A stretch of 64,000 nt of DNA from Pyropia yezoensis (GCA_009829735.1 CM020618.1:9019119-9083118); one strand, 5' to 3'. Shown: positions 10,247 through 20,842, numbered from the stretch's first letter. The notes: generated by a model from the sequence alone, not told the origin. Made by a program: numbers and translations.

Positions 10247-12022
10247 ATGGACTCAGACGATGACGAGGACGCTATCGTCGCCCTCGCCACCCACCGACAC
10301 ATGACCATACTGCGCTTGCTACATCTGCGCGTCTTGAGGTCGCGCATTTATCGCAGGCGCCGGGACTCCATCCCCGGCCGGCGCGGCAACAAACGTCGCG
10401 ACTTTTCTGATGCGGTGCGGCGCATACGCGAGCATTACTTTGGATTGGACGGGCAGGAGCCCGTGTACGATGAGAAGGACTTCGAGCGGCGCTTCCGTGT
10501 GCCGCGTATTGTCTTCTCCCGTATCTACAACGCCATCAAGACTGAGCCCTGGTGGCAGCAGCGACCAAACGCCACCGGCCGGCCTTAAGCCCACCCCCTG
10601 CAAAAGCTTATTGGCGACTTTCGTGTTCTTGCTTATGGGGAGTGCATGGACCGCGGCGACGAGTATGTCGCTTTGAGCAAGACGACGATCTCCTTGGCAA
10701 CCAATCGGCTGGTGGCCTTTATTCTGCGCACATACCAGGACGAGTACTTGCGGGCGCCGACCTTGGAGGACCTGAGGCGCATCATGCGTCGCAACGCTGA
10801 GAGGGGCCTGCCAGGATGTATTAGCAGTCTGGACTGCTCCCACTGGGAGTGGAGCACATTCCCCACTGCACACGCCGGCATGTACCAGGACCGGCACGGG
10901 AAGCGCACGGTCGTGCTGGAGACCGTCTGTGATGAAGACATGTGGATCTGGCACATCTACGCCGGGGCACCTGGCAGCAATAATGACCTCAATGTGCTTG
11001 CGCACAGCCCGCTCATGACCAAGGTGACCCAGGGGCGTTGGCCCCCGTCTGGGCTGTCTTTTTCTGTGAATGGGACCCGCTTTCGCATGCCTTATTACCT
11101 CGTGGACGGGATATACCCGCGCTATGCTTTCCTCATGTCGCCGCATGCAGAGCCCTCCACTGACAAAGAGCGTGCTTTTAACCGCCTGCAAGAGGCGTTA
11201 CGGAAGGACGTTGAGCGTCTCTACGCCGTACTGACGCGCCGCTTCAATGTAGCTCTGTACCCTGCCCGTGCCCACTCTGTGTCTAACCTAATCTGTACCG
11301 CCAAGGCGATTGCCATTTTGCACAACATGGTTACTGAGCAGCGCCGTGATAGGTACGTGTCGCGCTCTCGCCCAGGGTATGGACAGGGAGGACCAGATGT
11401 GGGGGAAGGTGAGGGCACGGAAAGCGGCGATGGAGGAGATGGCGGCGGAAGCGTTGATGGAGCAGACGGCGGTGGAAGCGGCTCTGGAGGTGGCCGACAT
11501 GACGAAACCGCCCCACAGTCTCAACGCGGTGGAGGACGTGCAGACGGTGGCGATAGAGGTGCAGCTGTAATTGCAGGTGCGCCGGGTGGAGTTGGGGAAG
11601 AACCGGGTGGAGTGGAAGAGGGAGTGCGTGGCGTGGCAGGGGGAGCGGATGAAGTGAGAGGAGGTGGCGGAGGTGGGGGTGCAACTGGAGGTGTTGGGAG
11701 AGGGGGTGGCAGCGGTGCGGGTGGTGGGGGTGCACCTGGAGGTGGCGGGGGAATGGGTAGCAGCGGCGGGGGTGCCCCCGGAGGTGGAGGTGCAGCTGAT
11801 GGAGGGGGAGGGGGCGGGGTCGGCGGTGCTGGGGCACTCGGGGTCGGAGCCGGACCGGGTCCAGCGCACACCCCGGCCGGCGATCCGGCGGAGGGGTTGT
11901 TGCTCCAGGTGCTCATGTCCTGGTCGAACGCAACGAACAGGGACGCGCATGCGGCGCTGAAGGGCTGCCTCACAGAGCACGTCTGGCAGCACCGCGACCG
12001 CTTCCTCCATCCCTATCAGTAG
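10247..12022 (+). CDS. PIF/Harbinger transposase, interrupted by one in-frame stop
   Basis: The frame begins at an acidic MDSDDDEDA start and stays in one phase to 12022, apart from a TAA at 10586-10588 (codon 114). The N-terminal part has the usual FxRRFRVPRxxFxRI helix. The DDE catalytic triad is readable: D196 in SLDCSHWEW, D247 in GSNNDLNVL and E323 in KDVERLYAVL. VLETVCDEDMWIWH and YYLVDGIYP are further family blocks. After about residue 390 comes a long Gly-rich linker, then a conserved-looking C-terminus (LLQVLMSWSNATN ... HVWQHRDRFLHP). The stop falls in the short GRPxLSPLQKL block, where the neighbouring frame carries part of the expected sequence. Paired small indels or a substitution could therefore explain it. 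It is probably dead as a single polypeptide. Confidence 0.85.
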
Positions 12023-13495
12023 ATAAACCCCACGCCCTTGTTTTGTTTGCGTATTCCTCCTATTCACTTCCATCACTGCAGCGCAACAAAATTTGAGGAC
12101 TCCTTGAGCCCACGTCGGTGCGGGGGGGGACGACGTGGTGTCGGTTTTCGCGGCGGCGCCTGTTGACGAGGCGCGGCGGTGACGACAGCGCGGCTGTGGT
12201 GGCAGCCGCGGTTCTGGTTCGAACAACCGGAGAGGGGGACAAGGACCTGGCGGTGGCGCTTTCGGCGGCGCTGGTTGGCGCCGCCGGGGGGAGGGGGACA
12301 GGTGCCTGGCTGCCGGGTTTGCCGCGGCGTTTGTCTGTGGGGCGCTACGTGGGGGGGGGACAACGACCTGGCCGCCGGGTTTGCCGCGGCGTTGGCGGTG
12401 CGGCGCTCGGGGGGGGGGGGGGGAGGGGGGCCGGGCGTGGGGGTTTGCGGTGGCATTTGTCGGTGCGGCGCTGGGGGGGGGGGGGGGAGAAGGACGTGGC
12501 CGCCGCGATTGCGGTGGCGTTTGTCTGTGCGGCGCCGGCAAGGGAGGAAGACAAGGACCTGGACCCCGCTTTTTCCGTGGCGCTTGCCTGTGCGGCGCTG
12601 GGGGGCGGGGGACAAGGACCTGGCCGCCGCGATTGCGGTGACGTTTGTCTGTGCGGCGCAGGGGCGGGGGAACAATGACCTGGTCGCCGCTCTTGTGGTG
12701 GCGTCTTTCTGCGCTGTGCTTGGGGGGGGGGCAACGGCGTGGCCGCCGCTTTTGCCTTTGTGTTTTCCTGCCCCGTGCTGGGGAGGAGGGGACCAGAACC
12801 TGGCCGCCGCTTTTGCCTGGGCGGTTTTCTGCGCCGGAATGGGGGGGGGGACAAAGGCGTGGCCGCCGCTTTTTCCGCGGCGCTTTCCCGCGCCGTGCTG
12901 GGGGGGGGGGGAAAGGACCTGGCCGCCGGTTTTGCCGCGCCGTTTGTCTGCGCCGGGCTGGGGGGGGGACAAGGACCTGTACGCCGCTTTTGCCTGGGCG
13001 TTTTCCTGCCCCGTGCTGAAGGGGGGGGGGGCAAGCACCTGGACCCCGCTTTTTCCGTGGCGATTTTTCTGCGAGGAGCTGGTGGGGGGGGGGGACAAGG
13101 ACCTGGCCTCCGCGAATGCGGTGAAGATTGTCTGTGCGGCGCAGGGGGGGGGCAACAAGGACCTGGTCGCCGCTCTCGTGGTGGCGTTAGCCTGCGCGGC
13201 GCCGGGGAGGCTGTGATGGGATGGAGGGGATGACAACGACAGGGAGAGTGGAGGACAACGACTTGGCGGTTTGGATGGGTGTTTGTGAGGGCCGATGGCT
13301 GCATCATCGGAGTGCACAGACACGTTGTTCCAGTGAGAAAAAGAAACCCGGCGATGAAGCCCGGGAAAAAAAAAGCATGACGTACGCCTACCCTACACTA
13401 CGACGCAGCTTAGGCAAACACTACTACCACTACATCTACTGCTACTACAGCACGTACGCAAACGAGGCCGCCAGCTCAGACCGCGCAATAGCGCG
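12023..13495. other. Spacer between convergent transposon genes, mostly minisatellite
   Basis: Apart from about 100 bases after the transposase stop and about 280 bases before the SANT stop, this spacer is the roughly 61-bp tandem array described separately. 13380-13495 is a short unique stretch rich in TAC/CTAC words that leads into the 3' end of the minus-strand gene. Confidence 0.6.
12230..13215. repeat. Minisatellite with about 61-bp units inside the Harbinger element
   Basis: About 16 degenerate units each contain a G run, ACAAGGACCTGG, CCGC, a T-rich core (TTTTGCC or TTTGTCTG) and TGCGGCG. Examples of the ACAAGGACCTGG box are near 12239, 12550 and 12611, with related boxes about every 60 bases to 13160. 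Because the unit is not a multiple of three, all frames stay open in pieces and encode Arg/Trp/Gly or Pro/Ala/Ser strings. I do not regard these as genes. Confidence 0.75.
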
Positions 13496-15886
13496 CTACG
13501 ACTCATCCCCGTCCACGTCCGCGACCCCATCCCCGTCCCCTTCCTCTTCGTCATCGTCGTCGTCGCCGTCGTCGCCCTCATCATCATCAGGGTGGCCACT
13601 CAGGACGATCGCAGCGCGCTCAACACTGTCCTCACCATCGACGTCTGAAGCGTCGACATTGACGACGTCGAAGTCCACCTCGTCGACCTCAGCTACATCA
13701 CCCTCTACCGACCGCGCACTCCCACGGCGTGCGCCCTCAGCACGTCCTCCAGCATTCGCTGCAGGTACAGGGGCGGTTCCAGAAGCAGCTCCCGCTGCAG
13801 CAGTGCGGGGGGTTGTCTCAGGCAGGTCCACATCCAGGGCGTCGATGGCGTCCTGGGCTTTGGCCACTTTAGTGGCCATTGAGCGCGTCCCCCGTGAAGG
13901 TGGCCGCTCGCCCCGTCTGGGGCCAGAACTGCCAGCCGCGGTTGCACTCCCCGTGCCGGTACGCGCCGGCGTGCTGTCTGACGACGGCGCGACGACACCA
14001 GCTCCCTGACTCTCAGCGCGCTCGGCGAGGACGGTCTCCGCCGACGCCCTCCCCAGGTCCACCGCCAGCTTCAGCATCATGGAGCGGAACTCGATCCCCT
14101 CCGGCGTGCCCCTGTTCTCAGGGCGCGAGAAGAAGTCGATGGCCACCTTACGGCTCTCCAGACGGTACGCCGCCTCGGCCAGGGCTGCCTTCTTTGCCAT
14201 GGAGTCCGCTACGCTCAGCATGGCATTGTTTGATGTGTTCAGGGAGGCCTCAAATGCATCCTCCTTCTTCTCCACGTGCGCTGCGCGCTTCGCAGCTTGC
14301 CGCCCCAAGGGCCGGCCTTGGAGCCCGTCGTACTCCTCCCGCTTGCGCTTGCCTTTTCCCTTGCCTTTGTCTTGGCCGCCGTCGGCGGGTGCACTCTGAG
14401 ACTCAGTGTCGTAGTCCGACTCGTCCTCGTCCTCAGCATCGTCAATGAACAGGCGTTCCATCTCAGGGCTGGCGGACGCGCCGCTCCACTGGTCCATACC
14501 ATGCAACACCTTCCAGCACGGTTGCCAATTCTCTGGCACGAGGCGCGCACGGCGCACCGGCGCACTCTTGCCTTGCTCCTTCAGCACCTTCTCGTAGTCC
14601 ACGTCCTTCTGCTCGGCAGAGTAGGCACTCGTGGCCGTGTACAAAAACCGCGCCGCGCGCAGCACAGACTCCTCGTTCATATTCCCCGTCAGGCGCGTGC
14701 TAGCAACATGGCAGAAATGCGCAAAGCGCTGGCAGCAAGGACCAACGTTGCGCTGAAACTCGTTCTTGGCCGACGTTGGGGGGCGATTACTCCACCGACC
14801 GCGCATTTCAAACGATGTCAGCTTGGGTGGCGTGCGGCGAACAAACGCGAACCAGATGCTAGACCACAGAGTGGGCGCCTGCTGGCTCGTCCCCACGCCT
14901 GCATCTTTCTTGCACTGCTTGTACGCCTCACAAAGCGCGACGCGCTCAGGGGTAGTCCAGACCCTGCCCTTGCCAGCCTTCTTGCCATTCTTGCTTTTCC
15001 CGGGCCCACCACCACCAGCCATCACCTCCTGCACAGAGGCGTTGTCAGGCGTCTGCGCAGCACCGGAGGGTGGCGGACCGTCATGCCTTGCCTCGCCAGC
15101 CGCAGAAGGTGAGGCATTCACAGGCCCTGCTCCACCAGCTGCAGGGGGCGACGGACGGGCAGTCCCTTCCCGCCCAGCAGCACGGGGAGACGGAGCCGCA
15201 GGCCCGACCCCACCATCAACAGGGGGCGACGGAGCTGCACGTCCTGCCCCGCCACCACGCCGGGACCCCCAAACACAGCGGGGAGAATTAGCAGGTCCAG
15301 CCGCCGCGCTTGCGCGTCGCGCCGCTGCCGCCGCAGAGACCTCTCGGGCCCGTTCCGTGTCTTTGATCTGCTTGATGATAGCAGCCCGCGCCGCGGCTGC
15401 GCCAGCTCTCCCACTGCGCGCAATGGCATCATCAGTGACAGCCTGCCTCGCCCTCGCAGCGCTAGCGTCTTGGGCCACTCGCTTGGCGGCCGCCGCGCGG
15501 GCTTTGTCCTCCACCTCGTCGCACCGGGTCATAAAGTCCTGCGACGTGCCAGCAGCCAAAGGGGCGCCACTGCGTGCGCCGCTGCTCCCACCACCGCGTG
15601 TACCACCGCGCGCGCCGCCTCCGCGCCTACATCCGCGACCACGAGCCCGACCTCGGCCAGTCACTGGTGCTTGGGCGAGTGACGGGCTTGCTGGCGTAGC
15701 AGGGGAGCCGGGGGGGGCTCGTGCACGAGCTGAGGTGGCGGCGTGGGTGACGGCGGGGGCGGGGGCGGCGGAGGGGGTGGCGCCACCAGATGAGGCGCTG
15801 GCCCTTGCGGGGCAGCCACAATGTTGGCTGCGTAGCTCTCGGTAGGATATTCCATGCCGCCGGGTGGGTTGCGGGGTGCCCTCCAA
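13496..15886 (-). CDS. Harbinger-associated Myb/SANT-like protein with NAM-associated C-terminus
   Basis: The open frame gives up to 796 residues. It opens with a non-ATG codon, and the first ATG (15532) would remove an RG-rich stretch, so the true start is uncertain. Residues about 306-400 form a trihelix Myb/SANT-like domain (GRVWTTPERVALCEAY ... LWSSIW ... FEMRGRWSN). Residues about 405-650 match the No-apical-meristem-associated region, including ENWQPCWKVL and a long charged helical segment with a KGKGKGKRK basic patch (probable NLS) and QAAKRAAHVEKKEDAFE. The tail is Asp/Glu-rich. Imperfect Ala/Pro/Ser repeats precede the SANT domain (210-270). In the family this protein binds element ends and brings the transposase to DNA in the nucleus. 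Confidence 0.82.
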   Translation of the reverse strand: MEGTPQPTRRHGISYRELRSQHCGCPARASASSGGATPSAAPAPAVTHAATSARARAPPGSPATPASPSLAQAPVTGRGRARGRGCRRGGGARGGTRGGGSSGARSGAPLAAGTSQDFMTRCDEVEDKARAAAAKRVAQDASAARARQAVTDDAIARSGRAGAAAARAAIIKQIKDTERAREVSAAAAARRASAAAGPANSPRCVWGSRRGGGAGRAAPSPPVDGGVGPAAPSPRAAGREGTARPSPPAAGGAGPVNASPSAAGEARHDGPPPSGAAQTPDNASVQEVMAGGGGPGKSKNGKKAGKGRVWTTPERVALCEAYKQCKKDAGVGTSQQAPTLWSSIWFAFVRRTPPKLTSFEMRGRWSNRPPTSAKNEFQRNVGPCCQRFAHFCHVASTRLTGNMNEESVLRAARFLYTATSAYSAEQKDVDYEKVLKEQGKSAPVRRARLVPENWQPCWKVLHGMDQWSGASASPEMERLFIDDAEDEDESDYDTESQSAPADGGQDKGKGKGKRKREEYDGLQGRPLGRQAAKRAAHVEKKEDAFEASLNTSNNAMLSVADSMAKKAALAEAAYRLESRKVAIDFFSRPENRGTPEGIEFRSMMLKLAVDLGRASAETVLAERAESQGAGVVAPSSDSTPARTGTGSATAAGSSGPRRGERPPSRGTRSMATKVAKAQDAIDALDVDLPETTPRTAAAGAASGTAPVPAANAGGRAEGARRGSARSVEGDVAEVDEVDFDVVNVDASDVDGEDSVERAAIVLSGHPDDDEGDDGDDDDDEEEGDGDGVADVDGDES

Positions 15887-17027
15887 AAAAAGGCTGCACC
15901 AGCGGAGGGGGCAAGGGAGGGGGTCCCGCCACGCTGGGCAGCAGCGCCCAATGAAATCCGGGCGGCGCCGCCCCGGCTTGAACGCTCAGACCGGCTTCTG
16001 CTGCAGTTGCCGCAGGTCGAGGGATTGAAGATGCGAGGCTCAGTGCAGGCGACAGTGCAGACAGAGGTAGGCCTGGGTTGCTGGGAGGGCTCAGCGTAGT
16101 GGCAGGATGAGACCGTAGAGGCCCTGCCGTCGTCGGGGTTGGCGCCGCCACCAAGAGGGGTGGTGTCGTCTGGTGGGGAGGCGCCGCCGCCGCCCTCAGG
16201 TCCAGAGGGGTTGATGGACCGGCGGCCGGTAAATGCGTCCTCCTCCGCTGAGGACGCTCCGGACTCGCCGGCGGAGTGGGCGTCGGCCGCTTTGCAGGCG
16301 GCCGCGACTGCCTCCTCGGCTCTGTTGCGCGCGACACAGGCGACGTAGTGTCGTCGTTCCTGCTCGAGCGCCGCCTCGGCGGCGGCGACCGGCTGGAACT
16401 TCTTGCTACGCTGCGCGAGCCACAGCCGCAGCGGCGCGCCCGGTGGCCGAACCGCGACGGCGACCGGTCCCCCAGCCCGTCCTCGAGCGCCGGAGCGGCT
16501 CGTCGATAGCGCCGCGCCTCGTGCTCCAGCTCGGACAAACGGGAGCTGAGGATATCGTCCAACGCCGGCCGCGTCACCGCGGGTGGCGTCCAGCCCGCGA
16601 CTGGGGGTGACGGGGACGTCCAGCTCGCCGCCTGTGGCGGCGGATTCCAGCGCCCAGGTGGTTGTGGCACGGGGGTCCAGTTCCCCAGCCGTGGTTGAGG
16701 GGGGGTCCAGCTCCGCGGGGGCGGCTGCGCGCCGCGATACATCGGTGGTGGCGATGGCGGGCCGTTCCGCCCGGGAGGGGGGGGCAGCTCCCTCCGCAGT
16801 GGGGATGGCGGAGGAGGGCCGCCCCGAGGAGGTGGCGGTCCAGGCGCCGGAACGCCGTCTTGCGGGTGGCCAGGGGGGGGGAGCGGGGGAGATCGTGGAT
16901 GTCTGGGAGGAAATGGGCGCGGGGGCGGGGGCGGGGGCGACGAAGGCCGTCTCCGGGAGTGTGGTCGAGTCGTCGGGTAGTCGCTGCCGCGCGGGTGGTC
17001 CTCCTCCCGCTGGCGACGACCGCCCAT
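15627..17027 (-). CDS. Pro-rich hypothetical frame upstream of the SANT gene
   Basis: From the ATG at 17027 one frame runs to 15627. It begins MGGRRQREED, passes through Pro-rich sequence with repeated W-T/N-P words (SWTPP, NWTPVP, RWNPPP, GWTPP) and then a helical stretch (LDDILSSRLSELEHEARRYR). An overlapping frame in the same region carries a second protein-like segment with acidic and helical character (AAAEAALEQERRHYVACVAR, then SAGESGASSAEEDAF). Neither matches a family I know. The region may be the 5' part of the SANT gene split by indels, a third element ORF, or GC-rich noise. Confidence 0.3.
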   Translation of the reverse strand: MGGRRQREEDHPRGSDYPTTRPHSRRRPSSPPPPPPRPFPPRHPRSPPLPPPGHPQDGVPAPGPPPPRGGPPPPSPLRRELPPPPGRNGPPSPPPMYRGAQPPPRSWTPPQPRLGNWTPVPQPPGRWNPPPQAASWTSPSPPVAGWTPPAVTRPALDDILSSRLSELEHEARRYRRAAPALEDGLGDRSPSRFGHRARRCGCGSRSVARSSSRSPPPRRRSSRNDDTTSPVSRATEPRRQSRPPAKRPTPTPPASPERPQRRRTHLPAAGPSTPLDLRAAAAPPHQTTPPLLVAAPTPTTAGPLRSHPATTLSPPSNPGLPLSALSPALSLASSIPRPAATAAEAGLSVQAGAAPPGFHWALLPSVAGPPPLPPPLVQPFFGGHPATHPAAWNILPRATQPTLWLPRKGQRLIWWRHPLRRPRPRRHPRRHLSSCTSPPRLPCYASKPVTRPSTSDWPRSGSWSRM

Positions 17028-18868
17028 CGTCCGACAGCATATATGTCGGTCCCGCGGGGTGCACCCGCGTACAGACTCGACGGCACTCACAGGCTAGATG
17101 ACGTTCTGAACGATGGGGAGGGGAGGTCGGAGTGGAGACTCACTAGACCAGCGCACAGGAAGTACGGAGCTCGTGCGAGGGGGAGAAGTCGGCAGCAAGG
17201 GGGTTCCGCGACACAGCAAGAGTCTGGTAGAGTTTTTGCGACGTTGCTGCAGGGCGCCGTGGGCTGTCGACGAGGGTGTCGACTCGGACTTGCTGCGAGT
17301 GGACAGGCCGGCGGGCTCCTCAACGGCGCGCGTGACCCCACTGCGTCCTGTATGCGCGACCTCTTCGCAAAGAGTCAAAGAAAGAGTCACCAAGGGGGGG
17401 GGGGGGGGGGGGGGGGGAAAGGGGGCAACAACGCTGCCGACCCGTACACTGTCAACGAGCCCCCAAAGTCGTGGGCGCGCTGGGCAGGCGGGCGCGGCCG
17501 CAACTGGACAGACGCCCCCCACCACTCGCGCTGGCCCAAGCTTTTTTTGTGGCCTCGCAGGCAGAGGACGGCAAAGAGACGAGGTGCGCCGGATGAAACG
17601 AGGGGGTGGAGGAGAGGACACCTTTCGCTCGAGGCGCCTCTCTCCACGCCGGCCCGCCGCGCAACGTACTCGCGCCGGCATCGGATGGCCTGGGAGGACG
17701 GGAGGGGAACGGGTGGTGAGAAGTCTACCTCGACGGCCCAAGTGATTGGGTGGGCGGGTGCTCGCTGGGGAGGGGGCGGCCGAGGGTCCTGCGACGGGTG
17801 TCCTTTTTTAGAAAAAATGATCTGGCGACTCGCAGACTAGTGACGCGGGCCAAGTCACGCGCGTGGATGAGAATCCGAACGGCGGGCGCCAGCAAAGCCC
17901 ATGCTGCCGCCCGGTGCATGCGGCGGGGGAGTCGGGGGTGAAGAGAGAAGCGAACCATGGCAGCCGCGACGCGTCTGCCTCTCAGGGTGGCACCCCGGTG
18001 GCACCACGTGCGAGGGGGTGCGCGTGTGTGGATGATGAACGTAGGTCCCTCTGCAGTCTTCTTGCAACAATGGGGCTGCATGCCGCGGCATGCTCCACGA
18101 AAATATCGCACGGAGGGGTACGGCGGGTAGCACCTCAACAGCCTAGACGGGTTGGTCCACCACCGCCTACACCGCAAGCACAAAAAAAACACCAAAAATA
18201 TCAAACCCAACGCGCCCAAATTGCAATGGCAAGCTCCAATCGACCGATAACTCTCAGGATCTGCCGCAAACTGTCTTCGAAATGTACAGTTCTGCTCAAA
18301 GACAGCTCCCAATTCAACCAGTTCGCCTTTGATGGACCTCGAATGCACCACCACTCCTTCGTGTGGCCCACACCGCACGACCTCTGGCGATCTCAGAGAC
18401 ACTCCACCAGGCCCATACACTGGAAATTTTGCAGGTGTCATGTGCATCGATGTCATGCCGACAACGTTGAGCCCCCCATTGGCGACCACAAGGCGTTGTG
18501 TGCACGTGTCCCAGGAAGGCAACAGATATGCGAGTTATACACAGCCCGCCAAGGCTGCACTCGGTGCATAACCTTCAAATTATTGTTGATTCTGTGAGAG
18601 CCGTCCGATAATCCAAGTCATGGCTGTGCTGTTGGAGCGATACAAGTGGGCATCGGAGAGGCCTGTGGGACGGATTTGGGCGTCTCTCAGTGCCTGGCCG
18701 GTTGAGTTTCGGTCAAAAGACAGAGTTTTGGTCATCGCTTCATTGAGGCGCGCGCGCCGAATCGCCAATGTGGCCCTCGAATCGCATCCGAGTCGGTGAT
18801 CCGTGCTCGCCAAACTGGCTCTTGCAATCACAGGACTGACACGTCCTGCCATAAAATCATGCAACTGC
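17028..18868. other. Gene-poor stretch with poly-G tract and one unidentified minus-strand frame
   Basis: 17028-17800 is low-complexity, with a 24-base G tract at 17394-17417. 17855-18600 is less GC-rich and more gene-like in composition. A minus-strand frame from an ATG at 18456 reads 80 or so non-repetitive residues (including PAKFPVYGPGGVSLRSPEVV and FEQNCTFRRQFA) before decaying into Cys/Trp-rich sequence. I do not recognise it. It may be an internal part of a transposon remnant together with the pogo-like piece at 18869. Confidence 0.35.
17394..17417 (+). repeat. 24-base uninterrupted G tract
   Basis: Pure G run on the + strand in intergenic DNA. It could form a G-quadruplex and is a likely site of sequencing length error. 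Confidence 0.9.
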
Positions 18869-19546
18869 CTACTCACTACCTTCGCCGCCACTCCCCTCGC
18901 CCGCCGACTGACTGTCGCTATCGGAACCACTCCCAACGGCCCCCTTGCATACCTTGAGGTGCTCGCCCAACGCCAGGCCCGCCGCGAGCGACTTGGAGCA
19001 AGAAGGGCACACACAGAATGCGCCACAGATGCACCCAATCCACCGCTTGCCCCCACGGTACACTGGTCCAACACAAACGCGGCAGCGACGGCGCTCCCTG
19101 GCCTCAGCCTTGTCAGCCGACAGGCGCTGCTGGTCCTCCTTTCTCTTCTCACGCTCCTCGCGGCGAGCTTTCTTGGCCGCCACCTCCTTCGCGGCCTCGG
19201 CCTCCATCTCGCGGTGTCGCTCCATCAGAAGGTAGGGGGAGTGCACAACGCCACGCTTGACGACCGCCTTCCCCCGGGTTGACCTGCCTTGCGCCTCTTC
19301 CACGCGCTCTTATGCAGCCCGTATGACCTCCGACGCCGCGTGGCGCGCGGCGTCAACAGCAGTCTGGCCCATCTCAACCAATCCTAAGTTGGCGCGCACG
19401 TTTTCCAGCATTAACTTGGCGTCGAACGGCCAGAGGCCTCGACGTCGGAAAGCGCCGACAATGACTGGCCGAGAGAAGGCGCGCCGCTCAGCCTCGTACG
19501 CTGCCAGCATCAGAGCTGTGGCAAAAACCACTCGCACACCCGGCAC
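18869..19546 (-). mobile_element. Remnant of a pogo/Tigger-like (DDE) transposase, C-terminal part
   Basis: One minus-strand frame reads FSRPVIVGAFRRRGLWPFD, which matches the conserved end of pogo/Tigger/jerky-type DDE transposases (sFrxtGlwPfd), then KLMLENVRANLGL. An in-frame TAA follows at about 19309-19311. The same frame then continues with a charged Glu/Lys/Arg coiled coil and a Cys-rich tail (CRVC ... WIGCICGAFCVCPSC ... HLKVC), a plausible zinc-binding module. The DDE catalytic core is not found upstream, so only the 3' part survives here. Confidence 0.5.
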
Positions 19547-20323
19547 CCAAGTTCAGGCGGTGTACAAGGGCTGCCTCCCGTGTCGGGGGAACCGGAAGAA
19601 GTGCAAGTCGCACACACTCTGTCCCTGTTGTGGGGCAAACCCCCCACGGACAAACAAGAGGATGGTGTGTGGTCCAACAGTTTCTTCGTCGGGACGGGGA
19701 CGCAGGGCCAAGCCCCGCTGTCCCTCCCCTTATCCCCCCAGGGTCCCCTCAGAATCTCGCCACTCAGAATCTCCCACCCCAGCACCTGCCCACCGGGCCA
19801 CACGAAAATTCAAGACGATAAATGCAGAAAACCCTCACATCCAAGTTGGATTTACTACTAAGCTAACTATCCCAAACTTAGGGGATATGGACCCGAATGC
19901 AGGGGGAGGAACGGATCAGGCTAGTGGCCTGCCGCCCCTTGCATGGCACGTGTTGCCCCCCTACCTGGGGGTCAATACTGCCACACTCCCCTCTCCTCAG
20001 TTCCGACCGACCCGGTCGGCCCTGTGAGGGGGTGCGTAAACGCACGTCTCGGCGTTGGGGGCGCGACTTGCTGTCCCCCCTTGAGTACGTAACGCGGATG
20101 TGGAGGCGGTCACGTTGACCGCCCCCCTCCTCAAGCTTGCCCACTCGGCAGCTTGCTCTCCCCGGTTCTCACTTCACCATCACCACCACCTCCCCTTCAC
20201 CTTCCACTGGGCCGCCACACGCTGGGGAGGCCACCCGTCTACCCACGATCCGAGTCCCCCTCAACTCGAGGCGGGTCTCGTGCCGCTGCAGCCAGGGCGT
20301 CTTTCCCCAACTTGGGGAGAGCC
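19547..20323. other. Intergenic, no supported gene
   Basis: A plus-strand frame overlapping 19257-20027 contains a Cys-rich string (CLPCRGNRKKCKSHTLCPCC) at about 19569-19628. It sits antisense to and upstream of the transposase remnant, and I cannot assign it. 19700-20000 has repeated CCC(T)CAGAATCTC words. Nothing else stands out. Confidence 0.4.
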
Positions 20324-20575
20324 ATGGCGACCCCGGGGGTGGAGACGGACTCCCTCGATGAACGTATGGAGGACACCTCCCACGGTGCAGCGCCCGCCGG
20401 GACTTCCGGGGGGTCTGCGGCCCCCATCGCCGCCGCCCCGCCGCTGCCGCCGCCGCCGCCGCCGCCGCCGTTCCCCGCGTCGGCGGTGGCGGCCAGGCGG
20501 GCGCGCCGCCGCCGCCGCCGTCGCCGCCGGTCGGGGGGCGGGGCCGCCAGGGGCAGCCGCCGCCGGCAGACCGCA

Positions 20576-20606
<31 letters not shown>

Positions 20607-20731
20607 CGCCACCGACGGCGGCGGCGGCCGCAAACGCCACGCCCGCGTCGGTCGCCGCCGGGCGGAAGCGCCGAGGGGGGGGCGCCGGCGGCGCCATGGA
20701 CGCCTGCACCACCCACCGTCGGCAGGGGTGA
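20324..20731 (+). CDS. Hypothetical short Arg/Ala-rich protein
   Basis: The 135-residue frame from a good-context ATG (20324) begins MATPGVETDSLDERMEDTSH, an ordinary acidic start. It then turns to poly-Pro, a run of nine consecutive Arg residues and poly-Ala. The first 45 residues look coding-like and the rest is GC-rich low complexity. A nuclear or RNA-binding basic protein is possible, but chance is not excluded. Confidence 0.25.
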
Positions 20732-20802
20732 CGCAGAGGCAAGGGGGGGGTGGCGGGGGGGGGGAGGCGATAGCGAGGGGAGAGGGGGGGGGGATGGTGT
20801 GT

Positions 20803-20842
20803 GGGGGGGGGGGGGGGGGGGGGGGTGGGGGGGGGGGGGGGG
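20803..20842 (+). repeat. Long G tract (40 bases with one T)
   Basis: G run on + from 20803 to 20842, broken by a single T at 20826. It lies in a 700-base G-rich stretch (20730-21470), which separates the hypothetical basic protein from the GNAT gene and contains no supported gene. Confidence 0.9.

Larger units (their letters stand above)
10247..15886. mobile_element. PIF/Harbinger DNA transposon (minimum extent, both ORFs)
   Basis: Two convergent genes typical of the PIF/Harbinger superfamily are present: a DDE transposase on + (10247-12022) and a Myb/SANT-like DNA-binding protein with a NAM-associated C-terminal region on - (13496-15886). They are separated by a minisatellite. Both proteins are needed for Harbinger mobility in characterised elements. 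I could not define terminal inverted repeats or the 3-bp target duplication by eye. The left end probably lies between 9.0 and 10.2 kb and the right end beyond 16 kb. The transposase frame carries an in-frame stop, so this copy is probably non-autonomous. Confidence 0.8.

Noticed and set aside
12073-13323. Long frames on both strands across the Harbinger spacer
   Set aside because: They follow the roughly 61-bp minisatellite and have only its compositional repeats.
19569-19628. Cys-rich string CLPCRGNRKKCKSHTLCPCC as a zinc-cluster transcription factor
   Set aside because: Spacing does not match the fungal C6 cluster, there is no further domain, and the frame sits antisense to and beside a transposase remnant.
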